A stretch of 64,000 nucleotides of DNA from Nitrospirillum viridazoti (GTDB taxonomy: Bacteria; Pseudomonadota; Alphaproteobacteria; Azospirillales; Azospirillaceae), in NCBI RefSeq assembly GCF_007827975.1, contig NZ_VITT01000005.1; one strand, given 5' to 3'. Numbering within the stretch: position 1 is the first letter of the stretch; each line of letters opens with the position of its first letter. The notes beneath the pieces are model-generated. The model ran no database searches and was not told where the DNA came from. It worked only from the letters and a program-made list of their open reading frames with translations. Shown here piece by piece: positions 13,993 to 20,774 of the stretch. The position numbers and the translations under genes are program-made.

Positions 13993-14418
13993 GCCCTGCC
14001 CGCCTTCATCCACATCATGCGCGGCTACGCGATTGTACAAGGACATCAGTTGCTCATCCGAGAGGTTCCGGAACGGATCCTCGGCGCCAGGGTCCCCGCC
14101 GAGGAACTCGACCGTCAGGGCATTCTCCATGGGGGCGCCGTTCTCACCGGTCAGTTCCATCGCCGCCAGCTTCGGGTGCAAGTACGGCGCCAAGTCTTTG
14201 CCTATCGCGTGGGCTTGCATCGCCTTACCGAGGTCGGTGACCTTGCCCCTGGAGGGGTGGGTCGCCTGCTCCCACAGCTCGCGCATGAGCGAGAGCCCGA
14301 GTTCCAAGGGGGTGATGCCGTTCTCAGCTACTTGCCGCAGCATCTCCCGCCGGCGAGCCACCGCGGCGGTCGATCCGGGCTTGCGGCCGGCACCTGGGCG
14401 TCTGCCTCCTCTGGGCAT
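13990..14418 (-). CDS. Small-terminase-like DNA-binding protein, copy 2
   Basis: From the ATG at 14418 the 142-residue protein begins PRGGRRPGAGRKPG, followed by VAENGITPLELGLSLMRELW, GKDLAPYLHPKLAAMELTGENG and an acidic tail ending LSDEQLMSLYNRV. The longer frame to 14499 adds unrelated residues and was rejected. It matches the protein at 4426 along the first 90 residues and diverges after that. It is read in the opposite direction to copy 1. Its tail (PFRNLSDEQLMSLYNRV) resembles ends of terminase small-subunit-like phage proteins. No large subunit follows; a stranded glycosyltransferase fragment does, so the packaging module is broken here. Confidence 0.65.
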   Translation of the reverse strand: MPRGGRRPGAGRKPGSTAAVARRREMLRQVAENGITPLELGLSLMRELWEQATHPSRGKVTDLGKAMQAHAIGKDLAPYLHPKLAAMELTGENGAPMENALTVEFLGGDPGAEDPFRNLSDEQLMSLYNRVAAHDVDEGGQG

Positions 14419-14586
14419 TTCGCTCTCTCGGAAGTGGGCAATCCTGCAGAGGCTGGCATGGGGCGTGTGAAATCGCGCGGGCCAACTCATTTCATACACG
14501 GGTGAAGTAGGCGTTGCTGCAACCGAGTTACCGGCCTGTATTCCGGCAACCGGTTACAGCTGTCGTGAAAAGAGGCTGGCTCGCCA

Positions 14587-15123
14587 TCACCTCGCCAGGT
14601 CAAACTGCAGAGAGGCTTGTCCACCGCCTTCGAACATGGCCGGGACCGTTGGCAGATTTATCTTCAGCCACATCTGCTGGCTGGCCTTGCAGCCCCAGGT
14701 CTGGCGAGCCTCCGTGATGAGGCGAAGGTTCAGGGCCATATCCTGCACCTGGCCATTCACCGGCGGCATGACGTGGGCCCGGTCATCGGGCACATGGTAG
14801 CCGCCTGTCTTCCGGATCGTCGGCAGAACCTCATGCCGAACCCACCTGTCGAATCGCTTAGCGGCCGGCTTGTTGCTCCGGCCAATCGCCTTATAGAGGC
14901 CAGGCTCCGACACGATGGATAGGGACTGGTCGCCACCAAGGGTCCCCATCTTCAGGGTACCCTTTTCGTCGTCATCGAGTAGCCGCGTGATCCGCTCTGC
15001 GTCTCGATAGCCGAGGCCGAGGGCGAGGTCCGATGCGACGAACCAGGGATCTCCATTCAAGGACACTGCCCGAACCAGGACCTCGCCCTCGAACAGAAAG
15101 GGCGTTATATCATGTGTCGTCAT
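14587..15123 (-). CDS. BRO-family phage antirepressor
   Basis: From the ATG at 15123 the 178-residue protein starts with a Bro-N domain: ITPFLFEGEVLVRAVSLNGDPWFVASDLALGLGYRDAERITRLLDDDEKG, then SEPGLYKAIGRSNKPAAKRFDRWVRHEVLPTIRKTGGY. That run is diagnostic for BRO/antirepressor N-terminal domains, which bind DNA in phages. The remainder (NLRLITEARQTWGCKASQQMWLKINLPTVP) is a short helical C-terminal part of the kind found in small Bro-N phage regulators. It is transcribed toward the terminase-like gene 168 bases away. It probably counters a repressor or regulates element genes. The longer start at 15204 lacks support. Confidence 0.82.
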   Translation of the reverse strand: MTTHDITPFLFEGEVLVRAVSLNGDPWFVASDLALGLGYRDAERITRLLDDDEKGTLKMGTLGGDQSLSIVSEPGLYKAIGRSNKPAAKRFDRWVRHEVLPTIRKTGGYHVPDDRAHVMPPVNGQVQDMALNLRLITEARQTWGCKASQQMWLKINLPTVPAMFEGGGQASLQFDLAR

Positions 15124-15426
15124 CTCGGATCCTATCTCCGATGTGACCGGCCGGCCGGTGGTACGAACACGCGGCGGGCGGTCGGGTTGAAAGGCTCGAT
15201 ACAACCGAGGGGCGCCCTTGCTTGCAGGCTATCGGCGCCCCTCGGCTTCCTCAGATCGTCCACCGTCCCCCCTGCCTGGCGCTAGTCCCTCTATCTCCCT
15301 GGACCTCGAAAATTCCGCCGAGGTTATTTCAGAGAGGGAAGCGCCGTCAGAACTGAGCCGCTGTCTCACTGGCAGTTGAACTGGCCGAATGCTTGCCGCT
15401 GCATGGGCCGTTGGCAAGCGATTTTT

Positions 15427-15467
15427 CCAGTAACGCTGCGGCTTTGCCAGTAACGCCCCCAGTAACG
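15427..15467. repeat. Three direct repeats CCAGTAACG
   Basis: Identical 9-mers start at 15427, 15447 and 15459. They could be protein-binding sites in the BRO/PadR intergenic region. Confidence 0.6.
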
Positions 15468-15559
15468 GTTGACGGTCTTTCCGACTTCCCACCTAAACCG
15501 TAAAAGTGCCGCTCACGACATTCCAATGCCTTAGCGGGCCATGGTTTAGCTCTATTTCC

Positions 15560-15628
15560 GCATTTGGGCTGCAATTTGATACCACTTGGTCGGCGATTTG
15601 GCACCAGAAGCGGTCAGCAATTTGATAC
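15560..15628. repeat. Iteron-like repeats, consensus GCAATTTGATAC
   Basis: Units at 15571 and 15617 are identical 12-mers. The unit at 15593 (GCGATTTGGCAC) differs at three bases, and a weaker copy (GCATTTGGGC) starts at 15560. Offsets of 11, 22 and 24 bases put them on nearly the same DNA face. This fits iterons for a replication protein or an array of regulator sites. Confidence 0.5.
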
Positions 15629-15735
15629 TGGCCGTCACGTGACAGCCAGCGCGCGATGCTTGCCGCGCGGCTTGGCCGGCGGCGAATCGGGCAGCGATCC
15701 AAATTTTAGCGGCTAAAGGACAGCCTCCCGCCCCC

Positions 15736-15779
15736 TTGACCACCCGATCAACCTGGGGTATTTTCCATACAAAGTATGG
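15736..15779 (+). promoter_or_regulatory. Sigma-70-type promoter with PadR-type palindromic operator
   Basis: TTGACC (15736-15741) and TATTTT (15759-15764) are 17 bases apart. The palindrome CCATAC-AAA-GTATGG (15765-15779) follows at once, over the expected transcription start, and GGAGG and the GTG start of padR come 13-26 bases later. PadR proteins commonly bind ATAC/GTAT-type palindromes, so autorepression is likely. Confidence 0.75.
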
Positions 15780-15804
15780 ATTGCCACAGACGGAGGGTAG
15801 GCCC

Positions 15805-16125
15805 GTGGTCCGCGACACCATCGGCAGTTTCGAGAAGCTGGTCCTATCGGCCGTCCACCGGCTGGCCGGCCAGGGTTACGCCGTGTCCATCGTTGACGAG
15901 ATCGAGAAGCGCACCGCCCAGGCCCCTAACCCCGGGGCCGTCTATGCCACGCTGGACCGGCTCCAGAAGAAGGGGTTCATCTCATCGCGCCTGGGCGAAC
16001 CCACAGCGGAGCGCGGCGGCCGGCGGAAGCGGTTCTATGCCATTGAGGCGCCGGGCATCAGGGCAATGGCAGCAGCACAAGAGATCGATCGTAAACTCTG
16101 GGATTTGGCGGAGGTCACGATATGA
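15805..16125 (+). CDS. PadR-family transcriptional regulator
   Basis: A GTG at 15805, 8 bases after GGAGG, gives a 106-residue protein with the PadR winged helix: FEKLVLSAVHRLAGQGYAVSIVDEIEKRT, then PGAVYATLDRLQKKGFISSRLGEPTAERGGRRKRFYAIEAPG. The GAVYATLDRL and RGGRRKRFY strings are hallmarks. The C-terminal dimerisation part is short, as in subfamily-2 PadR proteins. The longer start at 15736 would place the promoter within the gene and is rejected. It overlaps the next gene by 4 bases (ATGA) and lies over its own palindromic operator. PadR proteins usually repress and respond to stress or small molecules; the ligand is unknown. Confidence 0.88.
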   Translation: MVRDTIGSFEKLVLSAVHRLAGQGYAVSIVDEIEKRTAQAPNPGAVYATLDRLQKKGFISSRLGEPTAERGGRRKRFYAIEAPGIRAMAAAQEIDRKLWDLAEVTI

Positions 16126-16709
16126 ACAGGGACCTGCGGGAGTTTCTAACACTACTGAATGACTTCCAACGCCGCTTCAAAGCGTACGAAGAAATACCCA
16201 TTGACGCCCCGGATAAAGATAAATTTATTGAAAACTCAGCAAAAATCTCCCCCCAAAGCGGCGATAAATTTATTGAATATTTTACAGAAAAAGCCAACTC
16301 TGCGTTCCAGTTAGTGGACAAGATAAATTTTATATATGAATACTATGGCAACTTCTTTGGTCTTTCAGATGAAGAAATTAAGAATTTGGCAGTAAGGGAT
16401 AACAATCGATCAAGGTTAATACTGCACAATGCCCTGGCTCAAAAACACTCCACGAGCAACATCAAATCTAGCGGCGAAGTCATATTGTCCTTCTTTTGCC
16501 CCCCCGACCGGCAGGAGGAGGTAATCGGCGATCTGCAGGAGTTCTACGAGACCCGCTGGCTACCCCGCCTGGGCCATCGATGGGCTCGCTGGGTCTACCT
16601 CTGGCACTGCAGCAGCATCAGCGCCCGCTTCGCCAAGGACGGCGTGCTGGCCGGAATCGTCAAGGCGGTTGGGAAGGCGCTGGGCAGGAGCATGGCCGGC
16701 GGAGGCTGA
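16122..16709 (+). CDS. PadR-coupled protein of unknown function with mosaic composition
   Basis: The 195-residue protein is translationally coupled to padR (ATGA). Residues 1 to about 120 are coded by AT-rich DNA with AAA/ATT/AAT codons and read as a helical, Lys/Asn/Phe-rich domain with a KFIE repeat. The last 75 residues are GC-rich and contain CPPDRQEEVIGDLQEFYETRW and WARWVYLWHCSS. That CP..R.EE..GDL pattern, followed by W/Y-rich sequence, recalls the prefix segment encoded beside PadR genes in several bacteria, which ends in a membrane helix. The sharp change in base use suggests two sources joined together. A role as a PadR-controlled signalling or membrane protein is inference. Confidence 0.6.
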   Translation: MNRDLREFLTLLNDFQRRFKAYEEIPIDAPDKDKFIENSAKISPQSGDKFIEYFTEKANSAFQLVDKINFIYEYYGNFFGLSDEEIKNLAVRDNNRSRLILHNALAQKHSTSNIKSSGEVILSFFCPPDRQEEVIGDLQEFYETRWLPRLGHRWARWVYLWHCSSISARFAKDGVLAGIVKAVGKALGRSMAGGG

Positions 16710-17101
16710 GGCACATCTCACAGCGGCATCGGACATGTGGCCGCTGTCGCCGTGACCACCCTTTGCCGCGACAAAGGGTGGCCAGGGGAAACGGTATCAC
16801 GAACATGTGTTCGCGGTTGCCTGGGTCTGGACACGAAAGCGCTTTCTGCAGGCCCGAAGGACTTACGGATCGGCTGGAAATTGTTAACATCCCGCTTCCA
16901 TGCCCCAACCGTGACCACACAACGCGGAGTCTATACGAATGGGCAAAACACACGCTCGACGTTCACCTTCTACCCCTCTCGACTGACGGCTGTATACCTG
17001 TTGGAAATATGCCAGCTGCACCAAATGGCCATGGCAGGCGTGCGGCTCGCGCTTGGTCGAGCGCGAAAGGAGGGGTTGGAGATTGGGAGCAGTTGACTTA
17101 T
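16710..17101. other. Intergenic region with one stem-loop
   Basis: Nothing gene-like is supported in these 392 bases. A perfect 10-bp stem (CCACCCTTTG/CAAAGGGTGG, 16756-16781) lies 47 bases after the PadR-linked gene. Ribosome-site candidate GGGAGC precedes the next gene by about 13 bases. Confidence 0.55.
16756..16781 (+). terminator. Stem-loop after the padR operon
   Basis: Arms CCACCCTTTG and CAAAGGGTGG pair perfectly over a 6-base loop. No U-run follows, so it is a likely 3'-end structure but not a textbook intrinsic terminator. Confidence 0.45.
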
Positions 17102-17581
17102 ATGGCAACCCTAGAGCAGATTGCAGCGCGAGGGGATATCAGTAACTACGAGATCGACCTTGAAGCTGACGAGCACGCGGAAGCGTTGTTCTACTATGCA
17201 CCTGTGTTCGCCACGAACCATGATGAAAAGCTTTCTCATCTTGGTCGGAAGGCGGGCCGCAAGGAGTCACCATCGGAGCAAGTATACAGCATAATTCGCG
17301 AGTTTATCATTGGCCGACGTCTAGTATACGACGTTCAAAGGAAGCGCCTCGTGCCGGATTCTAACTATGTCTGGGAAATGAAGACCCAAGACGTGAGAAT
17401 ATTTGGCTGGTTTCCCCGAAAGTCTGTTTTTGTTGCAGTAGACGTTGAGCTGAAAGATAATCTCCTAGAGCACGATAAGTACGATCCGTTTATTAACGCG
17501 GTCGTTAGCTTTCGTGATGCGCTGGATCTGGATCCGCCCAAATTTCTAACGGGAATATCAGCAAATGACCTCTTTTGTTAA
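17102..17581 (+). CDS. RelE/ParE-superfamily-like toxin (phage-derived) of a toxin-antitoxin pair
   Basis: The 159-residue protein has an N-terminal helical part and a C-terminal core with YVWEMKTQDVRIFGWFPRKSVFVAVDVELKDN. That is the beta-sheet pattern of phage-derived Gp49-like and HigB/RelE-type proteins, in which VWE.KT.D.RIF is typical. An Asp/Pro-rich tail (FRDALDLDPPKF) follows. A longer frame from 16496 has no start signal and was dropped. The gene overlaps a downstream Xre gene by 17 bases, the toxin-first order seen in HigBA. RelE-like toxins cut mRNA on the ribosome, but catalytic residues vary and cannot be confirmed here. The AT-richer coding sequence suggests recent transfer. 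Confidence 0.6.
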   Translation: MATLEQIAARGDISNYEIDLEADEHAEALFYYAPVFATNHDEKLSHLGRKAGRKESPSEQVYSIIREFIIGRRLVYDVQRKRLVPDSNYVWEMKTQDVRIFGWFPRKSVFVAVDVELKDNLLEHDKYDPFINAVVSFRDALDLDPPKFLTGISANDLFC

Positions 17582-17936
17582 TGGTCAGCCGTCAAAACGC
17601 AAGCGGACTTATCTCCACTTGCTGGCGGACATTCGCCACGCCCTTAACGAGGCCTTGACCGAAGAGGCGGCTGCTCGCCACCTGACCCAGGCTGAAATCG
17701 CCCGCGAACTCGGAAAGTCGAAGTCTTTCGTTAGCCGCAAGCTTTCCGGCATGTCTAATATGACATTGGAAACCTTGGCCGACTTGGCTTTTGCGCTAGA
17801 TCGGCCTGTACGCGTAACCTTGCCTTCTCGGCATCGTGCTGGAAATGCCAACTTCTCGGCCGGAAATCTGCGCGCGAGCGCCAGCACAACCGGTACGACA
17901 GGTAAAATGCCTATAGCCAAGGCTTTATCTTCGTAA
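17565..17936 (+). CDS. Xre-family antitoxin/regulator
   Basis: The 123-residue protein carries one HTH_3 domain at residues about 33-85: HLTQAEIARELGKSKSFVSRKLSGMSNMTLETLADLAFALDRPVRV. A Ser/Thr/Ala-rich, probably disordered tail follows. It overlaps the toxin-like gene by 17 bases and is 13 bases before the DUF6941 gene. In type II pairs of this order, the Xre protein neutralises the toxin and represses the operon. The long flexible tail could wrap the toxin (inference). Function as a plain regulator remains possible. Confidence 0.72.
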   Translation: MTSFVNGQPSKRKRTYLHLLADIRHALNEALTEEAAARHLTQAEIARELGKSKSFVSRKLSGMSNMTLETLADLAFALDRPVRVTLPSRHRAGNANFSAGNLRASASTTGTTGKMPIAKALSS

Positions 17937-17949
17937 ACTCAGGAATGCC

Positions 17950-18375
17950 ATGAAAGACCTCGTTGCTGCCCGGGCAGTATTTTGCGATGACGCGAGACAG
18001 GAGCTTGGTCACAAGGTCTCGCTCATGGGTATTTACACCGGAGATATGGTGATTGAAGGAAAGGCACCTGTCTCTTTACCCAAACTTTGCATAGCAATTT
18101 GGGTGAATCTTCCCAAAGATAAGAAATTCAAGTCCATGGCCGTAATATCAGAAGGGCCCTCCCTTGAACGTAAGGGAAGAATGGAATTCACACATGACGA
18201 ACTAGATGGTACCGCTCAATCCGATGGGAGTATTTCCTACCAGTTTGCTGCAGTTTGGGCGCAAATACCGATTATTGGGGACGGACCCATAGAGACTTAC
18301 ATAGATATCGATGGAAAGAGGTATTTTGCCGGATCTGTTAATGTAATATTCCAGGAAGAGGCTACCAGCAGCTGA
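17950..18375 (+). CDS. DUF6941-family protein
   Basis: The 141-residue protein opens with LVAARAVFCDDARQELGHKVSLMGIYTGDMVIEG, followed by LPKLCIAIWVNLP and a regular beta-strand pattern ending SVNVIFQEE. This matches the DUF6941 pattern as I know it (short beta-sandwich, start of the type AxxxDxxR..G.K..L.GIY). The biochemical role is unknown. It lies 13 bases after the Xre gene and is probably co-transcribed with the toxin-antitoxin-like pair. Codon use is AT-rich for this genome. DUF6941 genes often stand near mobile elements, so it could be cargo; its part in the operon is unexplained. Confidence 0.65.
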   Translation: MKDLVAARAVFCDDARQELGHKVSLMGIYTGDMVIEGKAPVSLPKLCIAIWVNLPKDKKFKSMAVISEGPSLERKGRMEFTHDELDGTAQSDGSISYQFAAVWAQIPIIGDGPIETYIDIDGKRYFAGSVNVIFQEEATSS

Positions 18376-18376
18376 T

Positions 18377-18568
18377 TTATTCACCAAATAATGTGAGCAG
18401 ATCACTCAAGTTTCCTTGCTGTGGTTCCGCCTCCAGCTTGATCCCCATATACGCCGCCACCATCAGATGCACCGGCGGATGGGCCCTCCAGTACCGCCAC
18501 ATGGCGTTGTAGCGCGGCAGGGTGAACTGCCGCTCCACCTCATCCCAGCAGCCGCAGCCGGCGGCCAC
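18377..18568 (-). CDS. Phage tail-assembly-chaperone-like segment, probably reached by frameshift
   Basis: The frame encodes WDEVERQFTLPRYNAMWRYWRAHPPVHLMVAAYMGIK and a tail ending LSDLLTLFGE. Such W.E.ER.TLPR...L.RYWR.HPPVH.L.A.Y.G.K text is what I would expect from T-type tail chaperones in small siphophages of alphaproteobacteria (from memory, not searched). Only a GTG is available as a start, but the frame stays open upstream to at least 18625 (PDFDIDDLTAELVAAG). It lies in the -1 frame relative to the small ORF at 18580-18693, like the G/GT chaperone pair of lambda. No other tail gene is nearby, so it is an orphan remnant. Confidence 0.45.
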   Translation of the reverse strand: MAAGCGCWDEVERQFTLPRYNAMWRYWRAHPPVHLMVAAYMGIKLEAEPQQGNLSDLLTLFGE

Positions 18569-18579
18569 CAGCTCCGCAG

Positions 18580-18693
18580 TCAGGTCGTCGATGTCGAAGT
18601 CTGGGGCGTCGGCTCCCCCAAGCCTACAAGGCCGGCCTCCCGCAGGATGTCGACCACCGCGGCAATCACCGCCGGGAACTCGGTAGCAGCCAT
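18580..18693 (-). CDS. Short ORF, possible tail-chaperone G part before a -1 frameshift
   Basis: The minus-strand ATG at 18693 opens a 37-residue frame (AATEFPAVIAAVVDILREAG...) that stops at 18580. It contains a slip-prone G5 run (TTGGGGGAG, 18613-18621 on the minus strand), after which the -1 frame continues into the tail-chaperone-like sequence down to 18377. A -1 slip there would give a protein of roughly 105 residues. The ORF is too short to support on its own. Confidence 0.35.
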   Translation of the reverse strand: MAATEFPAVIAAVVDILREAGLVGLGEPTPQTSTSTT

Positions 18694-18882
18694 CTTCTGC
18701 CCGATGCCTCGACAGTCATTTCCAACGCCGTGCCCCTCAGAGCAGGCGCCAGGATGCACATAGCGACGGCAACTGCATGACCTTCGATTGTTCTATCAAA
18801 ACAATCATCAGCCGGCGGACGCAGGCGGCGGAGGCAGCCATGCGCCAGGGCGTGCCACCATGAACCACACCAGCCGACGCGC

Positions 18883-18906
18883 AATGTGGGACGGAATGTG
18901 GGACGG
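18883..18906. repeat. Tandem 12-bp repeat beside the tRNA gene
   Basis: AATGTGGGACGG occurs twice in direct tandem, 55 bases from the tRNA-Ser 3' end. Paired short repeats next to an attachment site can be arm-type sites for a tyrosine integrase, but no integrase gene is present in the window. Confidence 0.5.
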
Positions 18907-18960
18907 CCCGGATGAGGCGGCGGTAATTTCGTTAAAAATCAGCTTATTAGCTTGAGTGAA

Positions 18961-19050
18961 TGGCGGAGAGGGTGGGATTCGAACCCACGGAACCATCGCT
19001 GGTTCAACGGTTTTCGAGACCGCCCCGTTCGACCGCTCCGGCACCTCTCC
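18961..19050 (-). tRNA. tRNA-Ser (anticodon CGA)
   Basis: The 90-base minus-strand sequence folds as a class II tRNA. The acceptor arm GGAGAGG pairs with CCTCTCC, the anticodon stem GCGGT/ACCGT encloses loop CTCGAAA with anticodon CGA, and there is a long variable arm. The T arm contains GGGTTCGAATCCC, and a 3' CCA is encoded. It reads UCG codons. The island lies on its 3' side, as expected where integrases use tRNA 3' ends, so this is the likely right attachment site. Confidence 0.95.
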
Positions 19051-19170
19051 GTATCCATTCCGTGTCCGGCCCCCGTTTTGCTGTCGAACGGGAAAGGGGC
19101 CGGCTGGCGAAGCGGCGCGGAACGTAGCGGAAGCGGATGGCCAGCGCAAGCGCTATATGTGCGAAAAGTT

Positions 19171-20079
19171 TCAGGCGCGGCGGGGCTTCCAGCTGGCGAT
19201 GACGGCGCCGGCGATGATGAGCAGGCAGGAGGCAGCCACCACGCCGCTGGGCTGGGCCCGGCCGGCCAGGATCAACAGCAGGGTGGACAGGAGCGGTGTA
19301 GCGTAGCTGAGCGCGCCCAGGGTGTGGATGTCGCCCTTTTTCATGCCGATGTCCCAGACGAAGAAGGCCGCCCCAACGGGGCCCAGGCCCATCAGCGCCA
19401 GCAAGGCCCACTGCCCGGCGTCGGGCGCCACCGTCGCCTCCAGTCCCCAATGGCAGAGGGCCGACAGCGCCGCGGTGGCCAGGCAGAAGAAGGCCACGGC
19501 ATCGGTGGGCACGGCGCCCAGCAGGCGCGACAGGGTGGAATAGGCACCCCAGGTGACGGCGGCGCCGGCGGCGGCCAGGAAGCCGGGCAGATAGGCGGGG
19601 TCGATGGCGATGCCCCGGCCGCCGGTCACCAGCAGGCCGGTGCCCGCCAGCCCGACCAGGGCGCCCAGCACCTGGCGACGGCCCAGGCGCTCCCCCGGCA
19701 GCAGCCCGGCGAACAGCACGATCAACAGGGGCCACAGATAGTTGATGAGGTTGGCCTCCGCCGCCGGCGCCGACTTCAGCGCCAGGAAGTACAGGAAGTG
19801 ATAGCCGAACAGCCCCCCCACCCCCAGCAGCCAGGCGACGGGGGGCTGGCGCAACGCCGCCCAGGGTGACCGGCCGCGCGCCGCCATCCACATGATGCCG
19901 ACCAGGCCAGCCACGGCGAAGGCCACCGCCTCGATCTCGAACGGCGGGATGGGGCCGGTCAGCGTGGTCAGCAGCGCCAGGGTGGACCACAGCAGGATGG
20001 CGCTGGCACCAATGAGAGTGGCCCGCCGCGCGGTCATGCCGCCCACCGCCGTCGCGTCCTTCCCCACCGTATCTACCAT
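19171..20079 (-). CDS. EamA/DMT-family transporter
   Basis: From the ATG at 20079 (AGGGGAA upstream), the 302-residue inner-membrane protein has about ten hydrophobic helices in two EamA halves. Recognisable segments are ILLWSTLALL, GYHFLYFLALKSAPAAEANLINYLWPLLIVLFA, and GAYSTLSRLL in the second half. DMT transporters of this group export amino acids or other metabolites; the substrate cannot be read from sequence. It starts 2 bases after the NUDIX stop, so the two form an operon. A longer frame to 20187 covers that gene and is not the start. Confidence 0.85.
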   Translation of the reverse strand: MVDTVGKDATAVGGMTARRATLIGASAILLWSTLALLTTLTGPIPPFEIEAVAFAVAGLVGIMWMAARGRSPWAALRQPPVAWLLGVGGLFGYHFLYFLALKSAPAAEANLINYLWPLLIVLFAGLLPGERLGRRQVLGALVGLAGTGLLVTGGRGIAIDPAYLPGFLAAAGAAVTWGAYSTLSRLLGAVPTDAVAFFCLATAALSALCHWGLEATVAPDAGQWALLALMGLGPVGAAFFVWDIGMKKGDIHTLGALSYATPLLSTLLLILAGRAQPSGVVAASCLLIIAGAVIASWKPRRA

Positions 20080-20081
20080 AT

Positions 20082-20576
20082 TTATTTCCCCTGCCCGGCG
20101 GCCGCCCGTGCCGTCCAGCCCAAATCCACCACCGCCTTGATCGAGGGCCAGGTCACCAGCCGCTCGCAGGCCGCCCGGTCGGCCCACAGCGCCGCCGCCG
20201 CGTCATCGCCTGCCTGGGGCTCCCCGCCCGCATATTCCGCCATGATTTCCACGATGGTGAAGTGGAAGCGCACGCGGGGCTCCACCTCCGGCCCGGCACC
20301 CTGGGGGCGCGGATCGCGAGTGATGCCGTCCACCGCCGTCAGCACGGTGTAGGGCCGGCAGGCGATGGCGGTTTCCTCCCGTACCTCGCGCGCCGCCGTC
20401 TGGAACAGGGTTTCGCCCAATTCCTGGCTGCCGCCCGGCAGGCACCATTCCCCGGCCAGAGGCGCCTTGGCCCGCCGGATCAGCAGCAGCTGGTCCCCCT
20501 TCCACACCAGCACGCCAACGCCCACGCGGGGCTGGTCGGGATAAAGATGCGGCGAGGCGGACGGCTGGTCGGACAT
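20082..20576 (-). CDS. NUDIX hydrolase
   Basis: The 164-residue protein contains a full Nudix box at residues about 49-71 (GSQELGETLFQTAAREVREETAI), with the G...E...REV.EE spacing that binds the metal and diphosphate substrate. It is preceded by GVGVLVWKGDQLLLIRRAKAPLAGEWCLPGG, typical of MutT/ADP-sugar-type enzymes. Such cytosolic hydrolases cleave nucleoside diphosphate derivatives; the exact substrate is unknown. The stop is two bases from the start of the EamA gene, so both are likely co-transcribed. The N-terminal 16 residues are variable and probably disordered. Confidence 0.9.
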   Translation of the reverse strand: MSDQPSASPHLYPDQPRVGVGVLVWKGDQLLLIRRAKAPLAGEWCLPGGSQELGETLFQTAAREVREETAIACRPYTVLTAVDGITRDPRPQGAGPEVEPRVRFHFTIVEIMAEYAGGEPQAGDDAAAALWADRAACERLVTWPSIKAVVDLGWTARAAAGQGK

Positions 20577-20594
20577 GCGGCACCCATGACAAAA

Positions 20595-20618
20595 GGCGGG
20601 CCCGTCACCGGACCCGCC
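20595..20618 (-). terminator. Rho-independent terminator after phaB
   Basis: Arms GGCGGGCCCG and CGGACCCGCC pair with one mismatch over a 4-base loop. On the minus strand the stem is followed by TTTT, so it would stop transcripts leaving phaB before the NUDIX gene. Confidence 0.65.
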
Positions 20619-20677
20619 CCTGTCATACCTTAAGACACGCGCCTCAGGCTAATGTGTCACCATTTGCCCCCCAGGCT

Positions 20678-20769
20678 GCGACTGCAGCCGCCGGAGCATT
20701 TTGGGGAGTGCCGCGGACTGAAATCCGCGGATCAGCAAGGCCACGGATGTGGCCGCCCGGCGCCTGAAG
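20678..20769 (-). repeat. Gene-end repeat element, copy A (after phaB)
   Basis: Read in the direction of phaB, 5 bases after its TAA, the element starts CTTCAGGCGCCGGGCG. A small hairpin with loop CATCC follows, then a TTTCAGTCCGCGG block, a CTCCCCAAAA block and GCTCCGGCGGCTGCAGTCGC. The same order of blocks occurs at five other gene ends in this window. Confidence 0.75.
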
Positions 20770-20774
20770 GACCC

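Larger units (their letters stand above)
15124..15735. other. Intergenic region with short direct-repeat arrays
   Basis: These 612 bases separate the BRO gene from the PadR promoter and carry no gene I can support. The right half is rich in direct repeats: three CCAGTAACG (15427, 15447, 15459) and a set of GCAATTTGATAC-like units (15560-15628). Short minus-strand frames here repeat QIAD-like text only because they translate the repeats. Confidence 0.55.

Noticed and set aside
15347..15604. Minus-strand frame across the direct repeats
   Set aside because: Its sequence is a translation of the repeats and it has no start signal.
1..18960. A complete inducible prophage
   Set aside because: No integrase, large terminase, portal, capsid or lysis gene is present, and terminase-like and tail-like pieces are separated and on different strands.
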